A DNA stretch of 64,000 nucleotides, from positions 1-64,000 of the forward strand of contig NZ_CALKZP010000058.1 in assembly GCF_938002845.1 (NCBI RefSeq), given 5' to 3'. Shown here in pieces: positions 18,811 through 27,266 of the stretch (within the stretch, counting starts at the first letter, position 1; every line of letters begins with the position of its first letter). Both the position numbers and the translations under genes were made by a program. The notes under the pieces were generated by a model. That model was not told where the DNA came from. It saw only the letters and a program-made list of their open reading frames with translations, and did not search any database. Origin of the DNA: an uncultured Campylobacter sp. GTDB lineage: Bacteria > Campylobacterota > Campylobacteria > Campylobacterales > Campylobacteraceae.

Positions 18811-19815
18811 CTAACGCTTTGCGATGAGGTTTTGTAGCTTCACAATACATTGTTTTAGTTTGATAAAAAATTCTGATTCTTCAAATGAATGTAAAATCAA
18901 GCTTAGTTTAAATTTTTCATCTATTAAATTTGGACTAAAGCCCTTTAATCCGCTTTCGCAAGTGGATCTAAACATTTTGCGTATTAGTCGTTTTATTTTG
19001 CCTTGCGTCGGCGCGGCGCTGCGATCGCCTAAAATTTCTATTTTCTTTATCTTATAACTGATTTCATTTATTCCATCTACGGTTTTGTTGGAAATTTGCT
19101 TTAGTACTATATTTGCGTGGTATTCGTAATAACCGTGATTGTAGCAGGTAAGCGTAAAAAGATCATTGCTACCGTCCGAGCCCACTTTTATAAGAAAAAT
19201 CTCGTTTAGCTCCTTTGAGATACACCACAGATGATCTATCTCATCTCGGCTTAAGCTAGCTAGGCCGTGTTGATTTCTAAATGGATTTATGATTTGCTCC
19301 AGGTTATCCTCAAAGCGGTATCCATCAATCAAAAATCCACCTACATAATCAATGTTGTAGTTTAAGGCGTCTATTAGCAAAACATTTTCGTTTTCGGCGT
19401 TAAGGGCGTCTTGTAAAATTTTAAAAATATCGCCTTGACTGAGCTTGCCGCTACTTCTCGGTTCTAGCGCATAGAGTTTATGGATACGTCGCTTCTGTCC
19501 ATTTATCATCCTAAAATCGCCGAACCAAGCGCCGTAAGTAATGACTGTATCAAACATTTTGCCTTGATAATACAATCTGTACGCGTTAAAATCTAAATTG
19601 CAATGATCCCAAAAGCCGCTAAAGCTCCCGTAGTTTATGAGCCATGCGCCAAGCTCTCTATCTATGCGCCAGCTTAATTCTATAGAAATCTCAGGATAAC
19701 ATCTGAATGGCAATCGTTTTTTAGAAATTTTATTTCTAATATCTTTTTGAACTTTATGGAGATTATACTTTCTTGCATTTTCTTCGCCGATTTTTTCTTC
19801 AACTACGAAAGCCAT
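18811..19815 (-). CDS. Hypothetical protein, 334 aa, inserted between pgsA and rseP
   Basis: I do not recognise this protein. It has no signal peptide or membrane segment, is aromatic-rich, and contains a region rich in Trp, Tyr and Phe (SFSGFWDHCNLDFNAYRLYYQGKM split over residues 63-87) and a basic tail (KIKRLIRKMF). Its codons look more AT-rich than those of its neighbours. pgsA and rseP-type genes usually lie next to each other in Campylobacter, in my memory, so this gene together with the 604-bp repeat-rich stretch looks like an insertion. Confidence 0.65.
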   Translation of the reverse strand: MAFVVEEKIGEENARKYNLHKVQKDIRNKISKKRLPFRCYPEISIELSWRIDRELGAWLINYGSFSGFWDHCNLDFNAYRLYYQGKMFDTVITYGAWFGDFRMINGQKRRIHKLYALEPRSSGKLSQGDIFKILQDALNAENENVLLIDALNYNIDYVGGFLIDGYRFEDNLEQIINPFRNQHGLASLSRDEIDHLWCISKELNEIFLIKVGSDGSNDLFTLTCYNHGYYEYHANIVLKQISNKTVDGINEISYKIKKIEILGDRSAAPTQGKIKRLIRKMFRSTCESGLKGFSPNLIDEKFKLSLILHSFEESEFFIKLKQCIVKLQNLIAKR

Positions 19816-19836
19816 ATCTAGTCTAAATTCTAAAAT

Positions 19837-20391
19837 TTAACTCTTTTTCGTAGCCTTAGCATACGCCGTGACGTATTCAAAGCCCGAATATAGCGTCAGT
19901 ACAACTGCGATCCAGAGTAGGGCGTTTGCATAGGGCCATTGCATCGTTAGCCAGCCGATAGCAATCATCTGAAAGACCGTCTTTACCTTGCCCGCCATCG
20001 ACGCGGCGACCTCTACGCCGTCGCCCGCCATCGCCACGCGAAGGCCCGTGATAAAAAACTCGCGGATTAGGATTAAGTAGATCGCCCAAGCACTGGCGCG
20101 CCCGATAAACATAAGCCCCAAAAAGCCCGCAAGAGTTAGCATCTTATCGGCGAGTGGATCGATGATGGTGCCAAGTCTCGTTTTTTGGTTCCAAGAGCGC
20201 GCGATGTATCCGTCGAAAAAGTCCGTAACGGAGGCGATGACGAAGACGAGTGCGGCAAAATAATCGATCCAGCTTACATGCACTGAGCCCACCATGCCGC
20301 CATTCGCATGGCCTGCTAGTAGGATCAGCCAGAAAAACAGCGGCGCCAGCGCAACGCGAAAGCTCGCTAAAATATTGGGTAAATTTAGCAT
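19837..20391 (-). CDS. pgsA: CDP-diacylglycerol--glycerol-3-phosphate 3-phosphatidyltransferase
   Basis: This 184-aa inner-membrane enzyme makes phosphatidylglycerophosphate. The CDP-alcohol phosphotransferase motif is complete: Asp60, Gly61, Ala64, Arg65, Gly74, Asp78, Asp82 in DFFDGYIARSWNQ and RLGTIIDPLADK. It has about four to five membrane segments. Its ATG overlaps the last base of the upstream SDR gene (TAATG type), so it belongs to the pyrD-to-pgsA operon. Confidence 0.95.
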   Translation of the reverse strand: MLNLPNILASFRVALAPLFFWLILLAGHANGGMVGSVHVSWIDYFAALVFVIASVTDFFDGYIARSWNQKTRLGTIIDPLADKMLTLAGFLGLMFIGRASAWAIYLILIREFFITGLRVAMAGDGVEVAASMAGKVKTVFQMIAIGWLTMQWPYANALLWIAVVLTLYSGFEYVTAYAKATKKS

Positions 20392-21170
20392 TATTTAAAG
20401 GTCGTTCCGCCGTCGACGATGAAGGTGTGCCCCGTCACCCAGCTAGCCTTGCTCGAGCATAGAAATAAACATGCTCCCGCCAGATCCTGTGGCTGTCCCA
20501 TGCGTCCTAGCGGGCTAAGTTCGGCGGTTTTATCTCGCACCTCTTCGTAGTTCGTAAAGGCTCGTAGCGCGTCCGTCTCGATCGGTCCGCCGCTTACTAC
20601 GTTTACGCGGATGTTTTTCTCGCCGAGTTCGGTTGCGGCGTAGCGTGCCATCGCTTCGACGGCGGCTTTTGCCGTGCCGTGACCCGCGTAGTTTTCGATA
20701 TAGACTAAATTTCCCGTGGAGCTAAGCGAGATGATCGAGCCGCCGCCTACCGCCTCCATGCGCTTTGCCGCTTCTTGCGCGCCCACGACGAAGGCATTTA
20801 CCGTCGCGGTGAAGATATTATTGATGCCGCGCGGCTTTAGCCTCATAAATTTAGTGTATCCGCCCGCGACCGCGCGACCCGAGATGATGGCGTTTGAGAT
20901 GAAAAAATCCACTCGCGCAAAATCCTCGTCGATCTTGGCAAAGAGCTCCTTGTAGGTCTCGGGCTCTAAGATATTGAGCGCATAAGCGCGCGCCTTGATG
21001 CCGTAAGTCTTCTCAAGATCGGCTGCTTGCGAAGTCGCCAGCTCCTCGTTGGAATTATACGTAAAAGCGATATTTGCCCCTGCAGCTGCGAATTCCAAAA
21101 CTATCGCCCTGCCTATGCCTCTCGTGCCGCCGCTGATAACTAGCGTTTTTCCTTTAAATTCGTTCGTCAA
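20391..21170 (-). CDS. SDR-family reductase resembling enoyl-ACP reductase FabL
   Basis: This 259-aa Rossmann protein has TGGxxGIG in the form SGGTRGIGRAI, and a catalytic pair spaced as Y-x6-K (YAGHGTAK) rather than the classical Y-x3-K. That spacing is typical of enoyl-ACP reductases. The C-terminal part (VSGGPIETDALRAF, then LGRMGQPQDLAG and VDGG) is close in pattern to Bacillus FabL. It may reduce enoyl-ACP in fatty-acid synthesis, next to the phospholipid gene pgsA. The start is TTG at 21170 directly after the dapA stop, with AAAGGA upstream. The substrate assignment is inference. Confidence 0.8.
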   Translation of the reverse strand: MTNEFKGKTLVISGGTRGIGRAIVLEFAAAGANIAFTYNSNEELATSQAADLEKTYGIKARAYALNILEPETYKELFAKIDEDFARVDFFISNAIISGRAVAGGYTKFMRLKPRGINNIFTATVNAFVVGAQEAAKRMEAVGGGSIISLSSTGNLVYIENYAGHGTAKAAVEAMARYAATELGEKNIRVNVVSGGPIETDALRAFTNYEEVRDKTAELSPLGRMGQPQDLAGACLFLCSSKASWVTGHTFIVDGGTTFK

Positions 21171-22067
21171 TTAAAATCCTTTGATAGTGTATTGTTTCAT
21201 TACATTTTCTATTTTTTTGAGGTTTTCCGCGCTCGGCTCGCAAAGCGGCAAGCGGTACTCTAAACTCGGCGTCAGACCCGCGATATACATCGCCGCTTTG
21301 ATCGGGATCGGATTGCTCTCGCAGAATAAAATTTTATTGATCGCGTAGAGATCGTCGTTGATCTGCTTGGCCTTTAAAAACTCATTTTGCAGCGCAAATT
21401 TCGTTAGTCTCGCCGTGTAATCGGGAAGTAAATTTGCCGTAACGGAGATCACGCCCTTGCCGCCGTTACTTAGGATCGGATAGTTGATCGCATCCTCACC
21501 GCTAAGCACGCTAAGGCGCGGCTCGTGCGCGAGCAGATCGACGCATTTATCGATGCTGCCGCTGGCTTCTTTGACGCCGTAGATGTTCTCGCAGTCGTTA
21601 AAAAGCTTGATGATCGTATCTGCGGCTATGTCGCAGCCGGTGCGACCGGGGACATTGTAGAGCAGCACGGGTAGATCTACCGAGCTCGCGATCGCCTTAT
21701 AGTGCAGATACAGCCCCTTTTGGGTGGGTTTGTTGTAGTAGGGCGCTACGGATAAAATTCCGTCCGCGCCGTGAGCCTGCGCAAACTGCGCGAGCCCGAT
21801 CGCTTCGTGAGTTGCGTTGCTGCCCGCGCCCGCTAGCACCTTGACGTCCGTGCCCTTGCACGCATCTACGGCGATCTCGATACAGACGCGGTGCTCGTCG
21901 TGCGTCAGCGTCGCGCTCTCGCCCGTGGTACCGACGGGCACGACCGCGCTTATGCCGTTTGCGATCTGTCTTTTGATGAGCTTGGAGTAGGTCTGCTCGT
22001 CCAGTTTGCCCTCTTTAAAAGGCGTGATCAGCGCCGTCATAGAGCCGATTATGATATTTTTATTCAT
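21171..22067 (-). CDS. dapA: 4-hydroxy-tetrahydrodipicolinate synthase
   Basis: This 298-aa TIM-barrel enzyme condenses pyruvate and aspartate semialdehyde in lysine and diaminopimelate synthesis. Catalytic residues are in place: Thr47/Thr48 (GTTGE), Tyr137 (YNVPGRTG) and the Schiff-base Lys166 (GVKEASGS). Its start overlaps the M16 peptidase end by 8 bp and the SDR start follows the stop directly, so it is inside a tightly packed operon. Confidence 0.97.
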   Translation of the reverse strand: MNKNIIIGSMTALITPFKEGKLDEQTYSKLIKRQIANGISAVVPVGTTGESATLTHDEHRVCIEIAVDACKGTDVKVLAGAGSNATHEAIGLAQFAQAHGADGILSVAPYYNKPTQKGLYLHYKAIASSVDLPVLLYNVPGRTGCDIAADTIIKLFNDCENIYGVKEASGSIDKCVDLLAHEPRLSVLSGEDAINYPILSNGGKGVISVTANLLPDYTARLTKFALQNEFLKAKQINDDLYAINKILFCESNPIPIKAAMYIAGLTPSLEYRLPLCEPSAENLKKIENVMKQYTIKGF

Positions 22068-23313
22068 CGTTTTCCTTTCGTAAGATAATGCTCGTGGAGC
22101 TTTTAAGGCTTAGATAGGTTTTCATCGCTTTTTTAACCGCGTTTTTATCTAGGCTTTTGATCTCGCGCTCCAGCCTAAATAGCGCGTCCAGATCGCCGCG
22201 GACGATGTAGCTGCCGTACATCTGCGCTACCTTACTAGCGCTGTCGAGGGAGTAGATCAGATCGCTGCTTAGGGTGTTTTTGATCTTTAGCATATCGTCG
22301 TCACTTATTTTAGCTTTTTTGGCTTTTTCGATCAGCGCCAAAATTTCATCTCTCAGCGCCTCGCCGCTTACGCCTTGGTTGCAAACGGCAAAGACTATGA
22401 ATAAATTCTCATCCTTAGCGCTCATATCGTAGATATTGATCTGATTGGCGAGCTTTTTCTCATCGACCAGCACGCGCTGTAAAAGCGAGCTCTTGCCCCC
22501 GCTAAGATATATATCCATCGCTTTGATCGCCGCGGCGTCAGGATGGTTAAACGGCGGAATTTTAAAAGCGACTGCAACGATTTGCGCCTCGCTGTTTTTG
22601 TAAATAATGCTAAGCTTCTCGCCGTCCTGCGCTGGCTCGGTGCAGTGAAGGCGCGGAATTTCGCTTTTGTTTTTTACGGGCGCGAAGTATTTTTTTGCCG
22701 CATCAAACGCCGCCTTTTCGCCGATGTCGCCGGTGATAAGCAGCACGGCGTTTTGCGGCTGATAAAATTTAGCGTGAAATTCCTTGATATCTTTGATACT
22801 CCAGTTTTCGATGTCCTTGCGAAAGCCGATCGGCGTCCAGTGGTATGGATGATACAAAAACGCGGCGTTGTATAGCCTGAAAAATAGGTATCCGAACGGA
22901 TCGTTATCGGTGCGCCACAGCCGCTCCTCGAGCACGACCTTGCGCTCGGGCTGAAATTCTTTGTCTTTGAGGCTTAAGTTTTGCATGATGTCGGCGTAAA
23001 GATCCAAGCAGACCTCTAAATTTGCGCTCGCGCACTTGATGAAGTAGTGCGTGTAATCAAAGCCCGTGCTTGCGTTGTTCACGCCGCCAAATCCCTTTAC
23101 GATCGCGTCGAACTCGCCCGCCTTGCGATTTTTCGTGGATTTAAAATTTAGATGCTCCAGCATGTGGGCGATGCCGCTTTTGCCCATCACCTCGTCGCGC
23201 GAGCCGACGTTGTAAAACACGTCCACGCTGATGACGCCGCTGCCTTTATTCATCGGGATGTGATAAATTTGAAGCCCGTTTTGCAGCGTGATTTTCTTAA
23301 ATTTCGGAAACAT
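22060..23313 (-). CDS. M16-family zinc metallopeptidase
   Basis: This 417-aa protein has the inverted zinc motif His50-x-x-Glu53-His54 (HMLEHLNFKST) and a downstream acidic ligand region (ERKVVLEERLWR) as in pitrilysin/PqqL/MPP-like peptidases. No signal peptide is evident at the N-terminus (MFPKFKKITLQNGLQIYHIP). Unlike many family members it is a single active-type half, with the M16C domain at about 165-340. It sits between pyrD and dapA with 1-bp and 8-bp overlaps. The substrate is unknown. Confidence 0.9.
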   Translation of the reverse strand: MFPKFKKITLQNGLQIYHIPMNKGSGVISVDVFYNVGSRDEVMGKSGIAHMLEHLNFKSTKNRKAGEFDAIVKGFGGVNNASTGFDYTHYFIKCASANLEVCLDLYADIMQNLSLKDKEFQPERKVVLEERLWRTDNDPFGYLFFRLYNAAFLYHPYHWTPIGFRKDIENWSIKDIKEFHAKFYQPQNAVLLITGDIGEKAAFDAAKKYFAPVKNKSEIPRLHCTEPAQDGEKLSIIYKNSEAQIVAVAFKIPPFNHPDAAAIKAMDIYLSGGKSSLLQRVLVDEKKLANQINIYDMSAKDENLFIVFAVCNQGVSGEALRDEILALIEKAKKAKISDDDMLKIKNTLSSDLIYSLDSASKVAQMYGSYIVRGDLDALFRLEREIKSLDKNAVKKAMKTYLSLKSSTSIILRKENDE

Positions 23314-25373
23314 TAATCTTTTTTCGCCTTTCGTTTTTTGCTTGAGTTTTGCTCTGCGTCTTGGGTGCCGCTCGCTTCTTTGGCCTCTTTAAGCTCTTTG
23401 GTATCTTTAGCCTCGGCATTTTTAGTTTTGGCGCTGCTTTGTTTTACGTTTTTAGCTTTTAAGCTTTTGCTTTCTGCGCTACTTTTTGGCGCGGCTTTAG
23501 TTTTAGAATTTTTGCTTTCTATGTCGTTTTTTGACGCGGCTTTGGTCGCGGTTTTATTTTTCGGCGCGGTTTTTGTTTTTGCGGTTTTGCTCGTCGTGCC
23601 GCTTTGTTTTGCGTTTTTGACCTCTAAATTCTCGCTCTTTGCATTGCTTTTCGAGAGATTTTTTGCTTCGTCGCCCTTTTGCTGCGAGGCGTTGTTATCC
23701 TGCACGACGTCTTTCCGCGAGGCGTCATCATACTGCGCAGTATCTTTTTGTGTGGCGTCTTTTTGCGTAGCGTCCTTTGAAATTTTACCGCGTTTGGAGG
23801 TTACGCCGCTTTTTGAAATTTGACTTTGTTTTTGATTCGCGCCGCTTTTGGAGGTAGTTTTTGAAATTTTATCCTGCTTCTCATCGGCGCCGCCTTGCTT
23901 TGCGCTTTTAGTCTCTAAATTCTTGCTCTTTGCGCTGTTTCGTTTTGTATTTTTAACCTCGGAATTTTCGCTCTCCGCACCGCTTTGCTCGATTGATCTT
24001 TGATCCGTCGCGGTATCTGCGCTTACCAAGGCGTTTAAATTTGCCGAAGTGCCGGAATTTTCATCCGCCTCGGAGCTTGAGTTTGTTTGAACGCTCAAAA
24101 TTTCATCTGTTTGAGCGGCGGAAATTTCACCCATTTGAGTGCTTAAAATTTTGCTTTCGCCGTCGTTTGAAATTTCGCTCGTTTCCTCGCCTTTGCTCGC
24201 ACTCGAAATTTTATCCGTTCTGGCATCCGCCTCTTTGTCTTCGCAAGCGCGCAAATCTGCGCCGTTGCCGAGATTTTCGGTCTGATCGACTCTGGTGCCG
24301 TATCCTTCGCCCGCGCGATCTTTTAAATTTACCCCGACCGCCTCGCTTACGTTATTAAAGCCGTCTGCGCGCAAAAGCTTCGCCAGCCCCTCGTTGATCG
24401 ATTTTGCGACGAACGGGCCTTTGAAGATAAAGGCGGTAAAAATTTGAACCAGGCTCGCGCCCGATTTGATGCGCTCGTAGGCCTCTTGCGCGCTGTCTAT
24501 GCCGCCGCAGCTGATTAGGATCGTGCGGCCGAAGAGCTCGCGAGCGACCTGTGCGAAAAGCTTTCGCGATTTTTCGGTGATTAGCCTGCCGCTTAGGCCG
24601 CCGAAGTCCCTAGCGTTGGGGCTTAGCGAATAATCGACGCTCGTGTTGTTTATAATAATGCCGCTTGCGCCGCTTTGCACCGCGCACTCGCACAGCGCGA
24701 TCGCCTGATCCGCGCTCATATCGGGCGCCAGCTTTAAGACGAGCGGCCTGTTCGTGATCTTTTTCATCGCTCCGATCAGCTCGCTTATGAAGCTGTTTTC
24801 TTGCAAAGCGCGCAGATTCGGGGTGTTCGGCGAGCTTACGTTGATGATAAAAAAATCGCACAGCCCGTTAAATTTACGGCCCAAGGCTTCGTAATCGCTT
24901 AGCGCGTCCTCGTTCGAAGTGGCCTTATTTTTGCCGATATTTGCGGCGATCGGGATTTTAAAAGGATAAATTTTTCGCACGCGACGCTCGATAACATCGG
25001 CGCCCTCGTTGTTAAAGCCCATCGCGTTTTGAATACTTTCCTCCGTTACGAGGCGAAAAAGTCGCGGCTTTTCGTTGCCACTTTGAGGACGCGGCGTAAA
25101 GGTGCCAAAATCGATGTGTCCGAAGCCAAGAGCAGCCAGCGGCGCGATCATCGTGGCATTTTTGTCGAAGCCACCCGCGATACCTACGGGGTTATCAAAG
25201 CTGAGATTCCATATATTTTGAGTTAAAATTTCATCTTTATAAACGCCGAATTTTGCCAAAGCTTCAAGCCCGCCCGGAGTCGCATAAAGTGCGCGAAGTC
25301 CGAATTCTGCGATCTTGTGAGCGGTTTCTGGATCAAATCGAAAAAAGATTTTTTTCAAGGTATCATAATTCAT
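23313..25373 (-). CDS. pyrD: Dihydroorotate dehydrogenase (quinone, class 2) with a ~335-residue low-complexity C-terminal extension
   Basis: Residues 1-350 are a normal class 2 PyrD: NPVGIAGGFDKNA, FGHIDFGTFTPRPQ, INVSSPNTPNLRAL, NNTSVD and the FMN-phosphate GGIDSAQEAYERI region. It oxidises dihydroorotate with quinone at the inner membrane. The family ends near residue 350. Here the frame continues for about 335 residues rich in Lys, Ser, Thr, Ala, Asp and Gln with repeated SAKSKNLE-like, KDATQKDATQ and (K/E/Q)-I-(S/L) words and a very basic end (SSKKRKAKKD). No frameshift or stop separates the parts. The stop overlaps the M16 ATG as TAATG. The function of the extension is unknown. Confidence 0.93.
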   Translation of the reverse strand: MNYDTLKKIFFRFDPETAHKIAEFGLRALYATPGGLEALAKFGVYKDEILTQNIWNLSFDNPVGIAGGFDKNATMIAPLAALGFGHIDFGTFTPRPQSGNEKPRLFRLVTEESIQNAMGFNNEGADVIERRVRKIYPFKIPIAANIGKNKATSNEDALSDYEALGRKFNGLCDFFIINVSSPNTPNLRALQENSFISELIGAMKKITNRPLVLKLAPDMSADQAIALCECAVQSGASGIIINNTSVDYSLSPNARDFGGLSGRLITEKSRKLFAQVARELFGRTILISCGGIDSAQEAYERIKSGASLVQIFTAFIFKGPFVAKSINEGLAKLLRADGFNNVSEAVGVNLKDRAGEGYGTRVDQTENLGNGADLRACEDKEADARTDKISSASKGEETSEISNDGESKILSTQMGEISAAQTDEILSVQTNSSSEADENSGTSANLNALVSADTATDQRSIEQSGAESENSEVKNTKRNSAKSKNLETKSAKQGGADEKQDKISKTTSKSGANQKQSQISKSGVTSKRGKISKDATQKDATQKDTAQYDDASRKDVVQDNNASQQKGDEAKNLSKSNAKSENLEVKNAKQSGTTSKTAKTKTAPKNKTATKAASKNDIESKNSKTKAAPKSSAESKSLKAKNVKQSSAKTKNAEAKDTKELKEAKEASGTQDAEQNSSKKRKAKKD

Positions 25374-25727
25374 AATTTTTCCTCAAATTTTGCGTAATGG
25401 TAGCTAAAATTTAATTAAATATAGATAAGGATTTCGCGCTGAATTGCAATTTGCGGCGGTTAAATTTAGTTTTAGAATTACGCGAGAAATGCCGGTAAAA
25501 TTTCTACGGCTTGCAATGAGCGGTTTAAATTTACGCAGAAGTTCAAAGATGTGCGGTGTAAATTTTATAAATTTAGCGAGCGGCGATACATATCAAAATG
25601 CGCAGTGTCTGCAATGCAGCTCGCGGTGCAGGGGTCGTACGCGATTTTATCCTGCGCCGATCTGCGCTCAATCCCGCTGAAGCTAAATTTTAAAATTTAA
25701 AGCGTTTTGAGCGTGCCGCTTGAGCTT
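25374..25727. other. Gene-free spacer before pyrD
   Basis: The spacer holds AT-rich words (TTAAATTTAG, AAATTTTAAAATTTAAAG) and a GC-rich block near 25610-25680. I see no credible gene. The promoter of the pyrD operon should lie near 25375-25450, but I cannot name a convincing -35. Confidence 0.4.
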
Positions 25728-26939
25728 TTAGCGCGCGTCTTTGCCGCCGAAAGCAGCAATCATCGTACCTAGAGGAATGATCGTAACGCCCAAAATAATC
25801 GCTAGCGGGTTTAGCAAGGACAGCTTGGCAAGCAGGTAGATCGCCGCCACGAGCGCCGCGTAGGAGAGAATTTTAAACGGAGAGAAAAACGCCCCCGCAA
25901 AATTACTCTGAACCTCGCTCCGCTCGCACTCATCATCCCAATCATTGACGCTACCGTCCGCGCCTTCGAAGTCATCCTTTGATCCATCGCGCGCGGTGCC
26001 AATCCTGCCCCCAAAATCGCTCGTACCGTCGCTCGGCTCGCTGCTATCTACATCGCCGCCACGATTACCGCTATCTGTGCCGTCGCCCGGGTCGCCGCGA
26101 TCTGCGCCGTCGTCCTGGTCGCCGCTAGCTCCGCTTTTCAAGTCGTCGTAATGCTCGCCTATGTCGCCTTGCGAACTATCGCTAGCTTCGTCGTTTATGC
26201 CGCCGTGTGAGTTGCCGCAAGTCACGCTGCCATTCATATTAAATTTATCGGCGGCGTGCCCTAAAGCGGTCGCGTCGCAAGCGGAGGTTTTGTCGTCGCT
26301 CTTCGTAGAATTTACGTTGCACTCGCCAGCGGAAGCTCTGCCGTACTCGGCGTCTAAATTTGAGCTGCGAGTAAAATTTATATCAGCGGCAGAGTTTGCG
26401 GCACACTCAGCGGCGGTTTCGTCGTGCAGGGCGTAGTTGTCATCGTTTTCGACGCAGCTATCGCCGCTCGTGAAATTTACGGCGCTTTCGGAATTTTGAG
26501 TGTTTAAAATTTCGGCGCCTGAATTTGCGCCGCTAAAATTCTCGCTCTTTAAAATTTCGCCGCCGCAAGTTTTGCCGTATGAAATTTTATCGTCGCCGCT
26601 CGCACCGCCTTGGTTTTCGCCGCCAAAGCTTGCGGAATTCGTATCGTTTGCGGAAGTTTCGCCGCTTATGAAACCTGCGGAATTTTTAGAGCTTTGCTGC
26701 AAAATTTCATCGTATTTGCCGGCTCTTAGCTCATCTTCTATCTTGTTGCGGTAAGCGCGAAACGAAAAATATACCGCGCCGAATGCGCCCAAAAATCCGG
26801 CCTCCAAGCTGAGAAGCCACGCTAGCGCCCGCACGCCGAAAGAGCCCGTGCCGAAAAATCCGCCGCCGCAAAGCGCTAGCCCAAGCAGGACAAACGCCGC
26901 GTTTAGCGCGCAATATATGAGCAAAAATCGCCTATTCAA
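25728..26939 (-). CDS. Membrane protein with a long low-complexity central domain
   Basis: This 403-aa protein has two N-terminal membrane segments (about 5-25 and 32-58), a hydrophilic centre (about 80-340) dominated by Ser, Asn, Gly, Asp and Ala, and two C-terminal membrane segments (about 350-395, KILSYAALVAAIYLLAKLSL). The centre has EILKSENFSGANSG/EILNTQNSESAVNF-type near repeats and then an Asp/Gly-rich run. The N- and C-terminal parts look like a compact Campylobacter integral membrane protein that I remember lying next to hemL in C. jejuni. The central stretch seems to be an insertion or expansion. It overlaps the AtpZ-like gene by 4 bp. Confidence 0.75.
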   Translation of the reverse strand: MNRRFLLIYCALNAAFVLLGLALCGGGFFGTGSFGVRALAWLLSLEAGFLGAFGAVYFSFRAYRNKIEDELRAGKYDEILQQSSKNSAGFISGETSANDTNSASFGGENQGGASGDDKISYGKTCGGEILKSENFSGANSGAEILNTQNSESAVNFTSGDSCVENDDNYALHDETAAECAANSAADINFTRSSNLDAEYGRASAGECNVNSTKSDDKTSACDATALGHAADKFNMNGSVTCGNSHGGINDEASDSSQGDIGEHYDDLKSGASGDQDDGADRGDPGDGTDSGNRGGDVDSSEPSDGTSDFGGRIGTARDGSKDDFEGADGSVNDWDDECERSEVQSNFAGAFFSPFKILSYAALVAAIYLLAKLSLLNPLAIILGVTIIPLGTMIAAFGGKDAR

Positions 26940-27235
26940 TCCCGCTCATCCCATTCATCGTCGTCGTCGAAATTTTTCGGATCCGCCTTGTATTTCGGAT
27001 CGTTTTCAAGCTCTTTTAGACTCGAATTTAGCGCCTTGCAGGCGCGGTAAACGTTCAAAAACGCCGCCGCGATGCCGATAGCGATGCCAAGCCAGAGCAA
27101 AAGGAGCGAGCCCGTGAGGTGCCGCAGTCCAAGCCCGATCGCTACGCCGATGCCGATCGCTACGACGATGGAGATGCCCAGGCTGATGTCGCAGGCGCCC
27201 TTTACGATTTTGTTTAAATTTTTCGTTACTCTCAT
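26936..27235 (-). CDS. AtpZ/AtpI-like small membrane protein
   Basis: This 99-aa protein has two membrane segments (about 14-36 and 42-62) with the Gly-rich ISLGISIVVAIGIGVAIGLGL helix and a cytosolic acidic tail (FDDDDEWDERD). The pattern matches the AtpZ/AtpI family, which is linked to F-type ATP synthase assembly or Mg2+/Ca2+ transport. No ATP synthase genes are in the window, so the role is inferred from family resemblance only. It overlaps the following gene by 4 bp and begins 31 bp after hemL. Confidence 0.8.
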   Translation of the reverse strand: MRVTKNLNKIVKGACDISLGISIVVAIGIGVAIGLGLRHLTGSLLLLWLGIAIGIAAAFLNVYRACKALNSSLKELENDPKYKADPKNFDDDDEWDERD

Positions 27236-27266
27236 CTAAAATCCGTAAAATTTTAAAACGCAGCCC

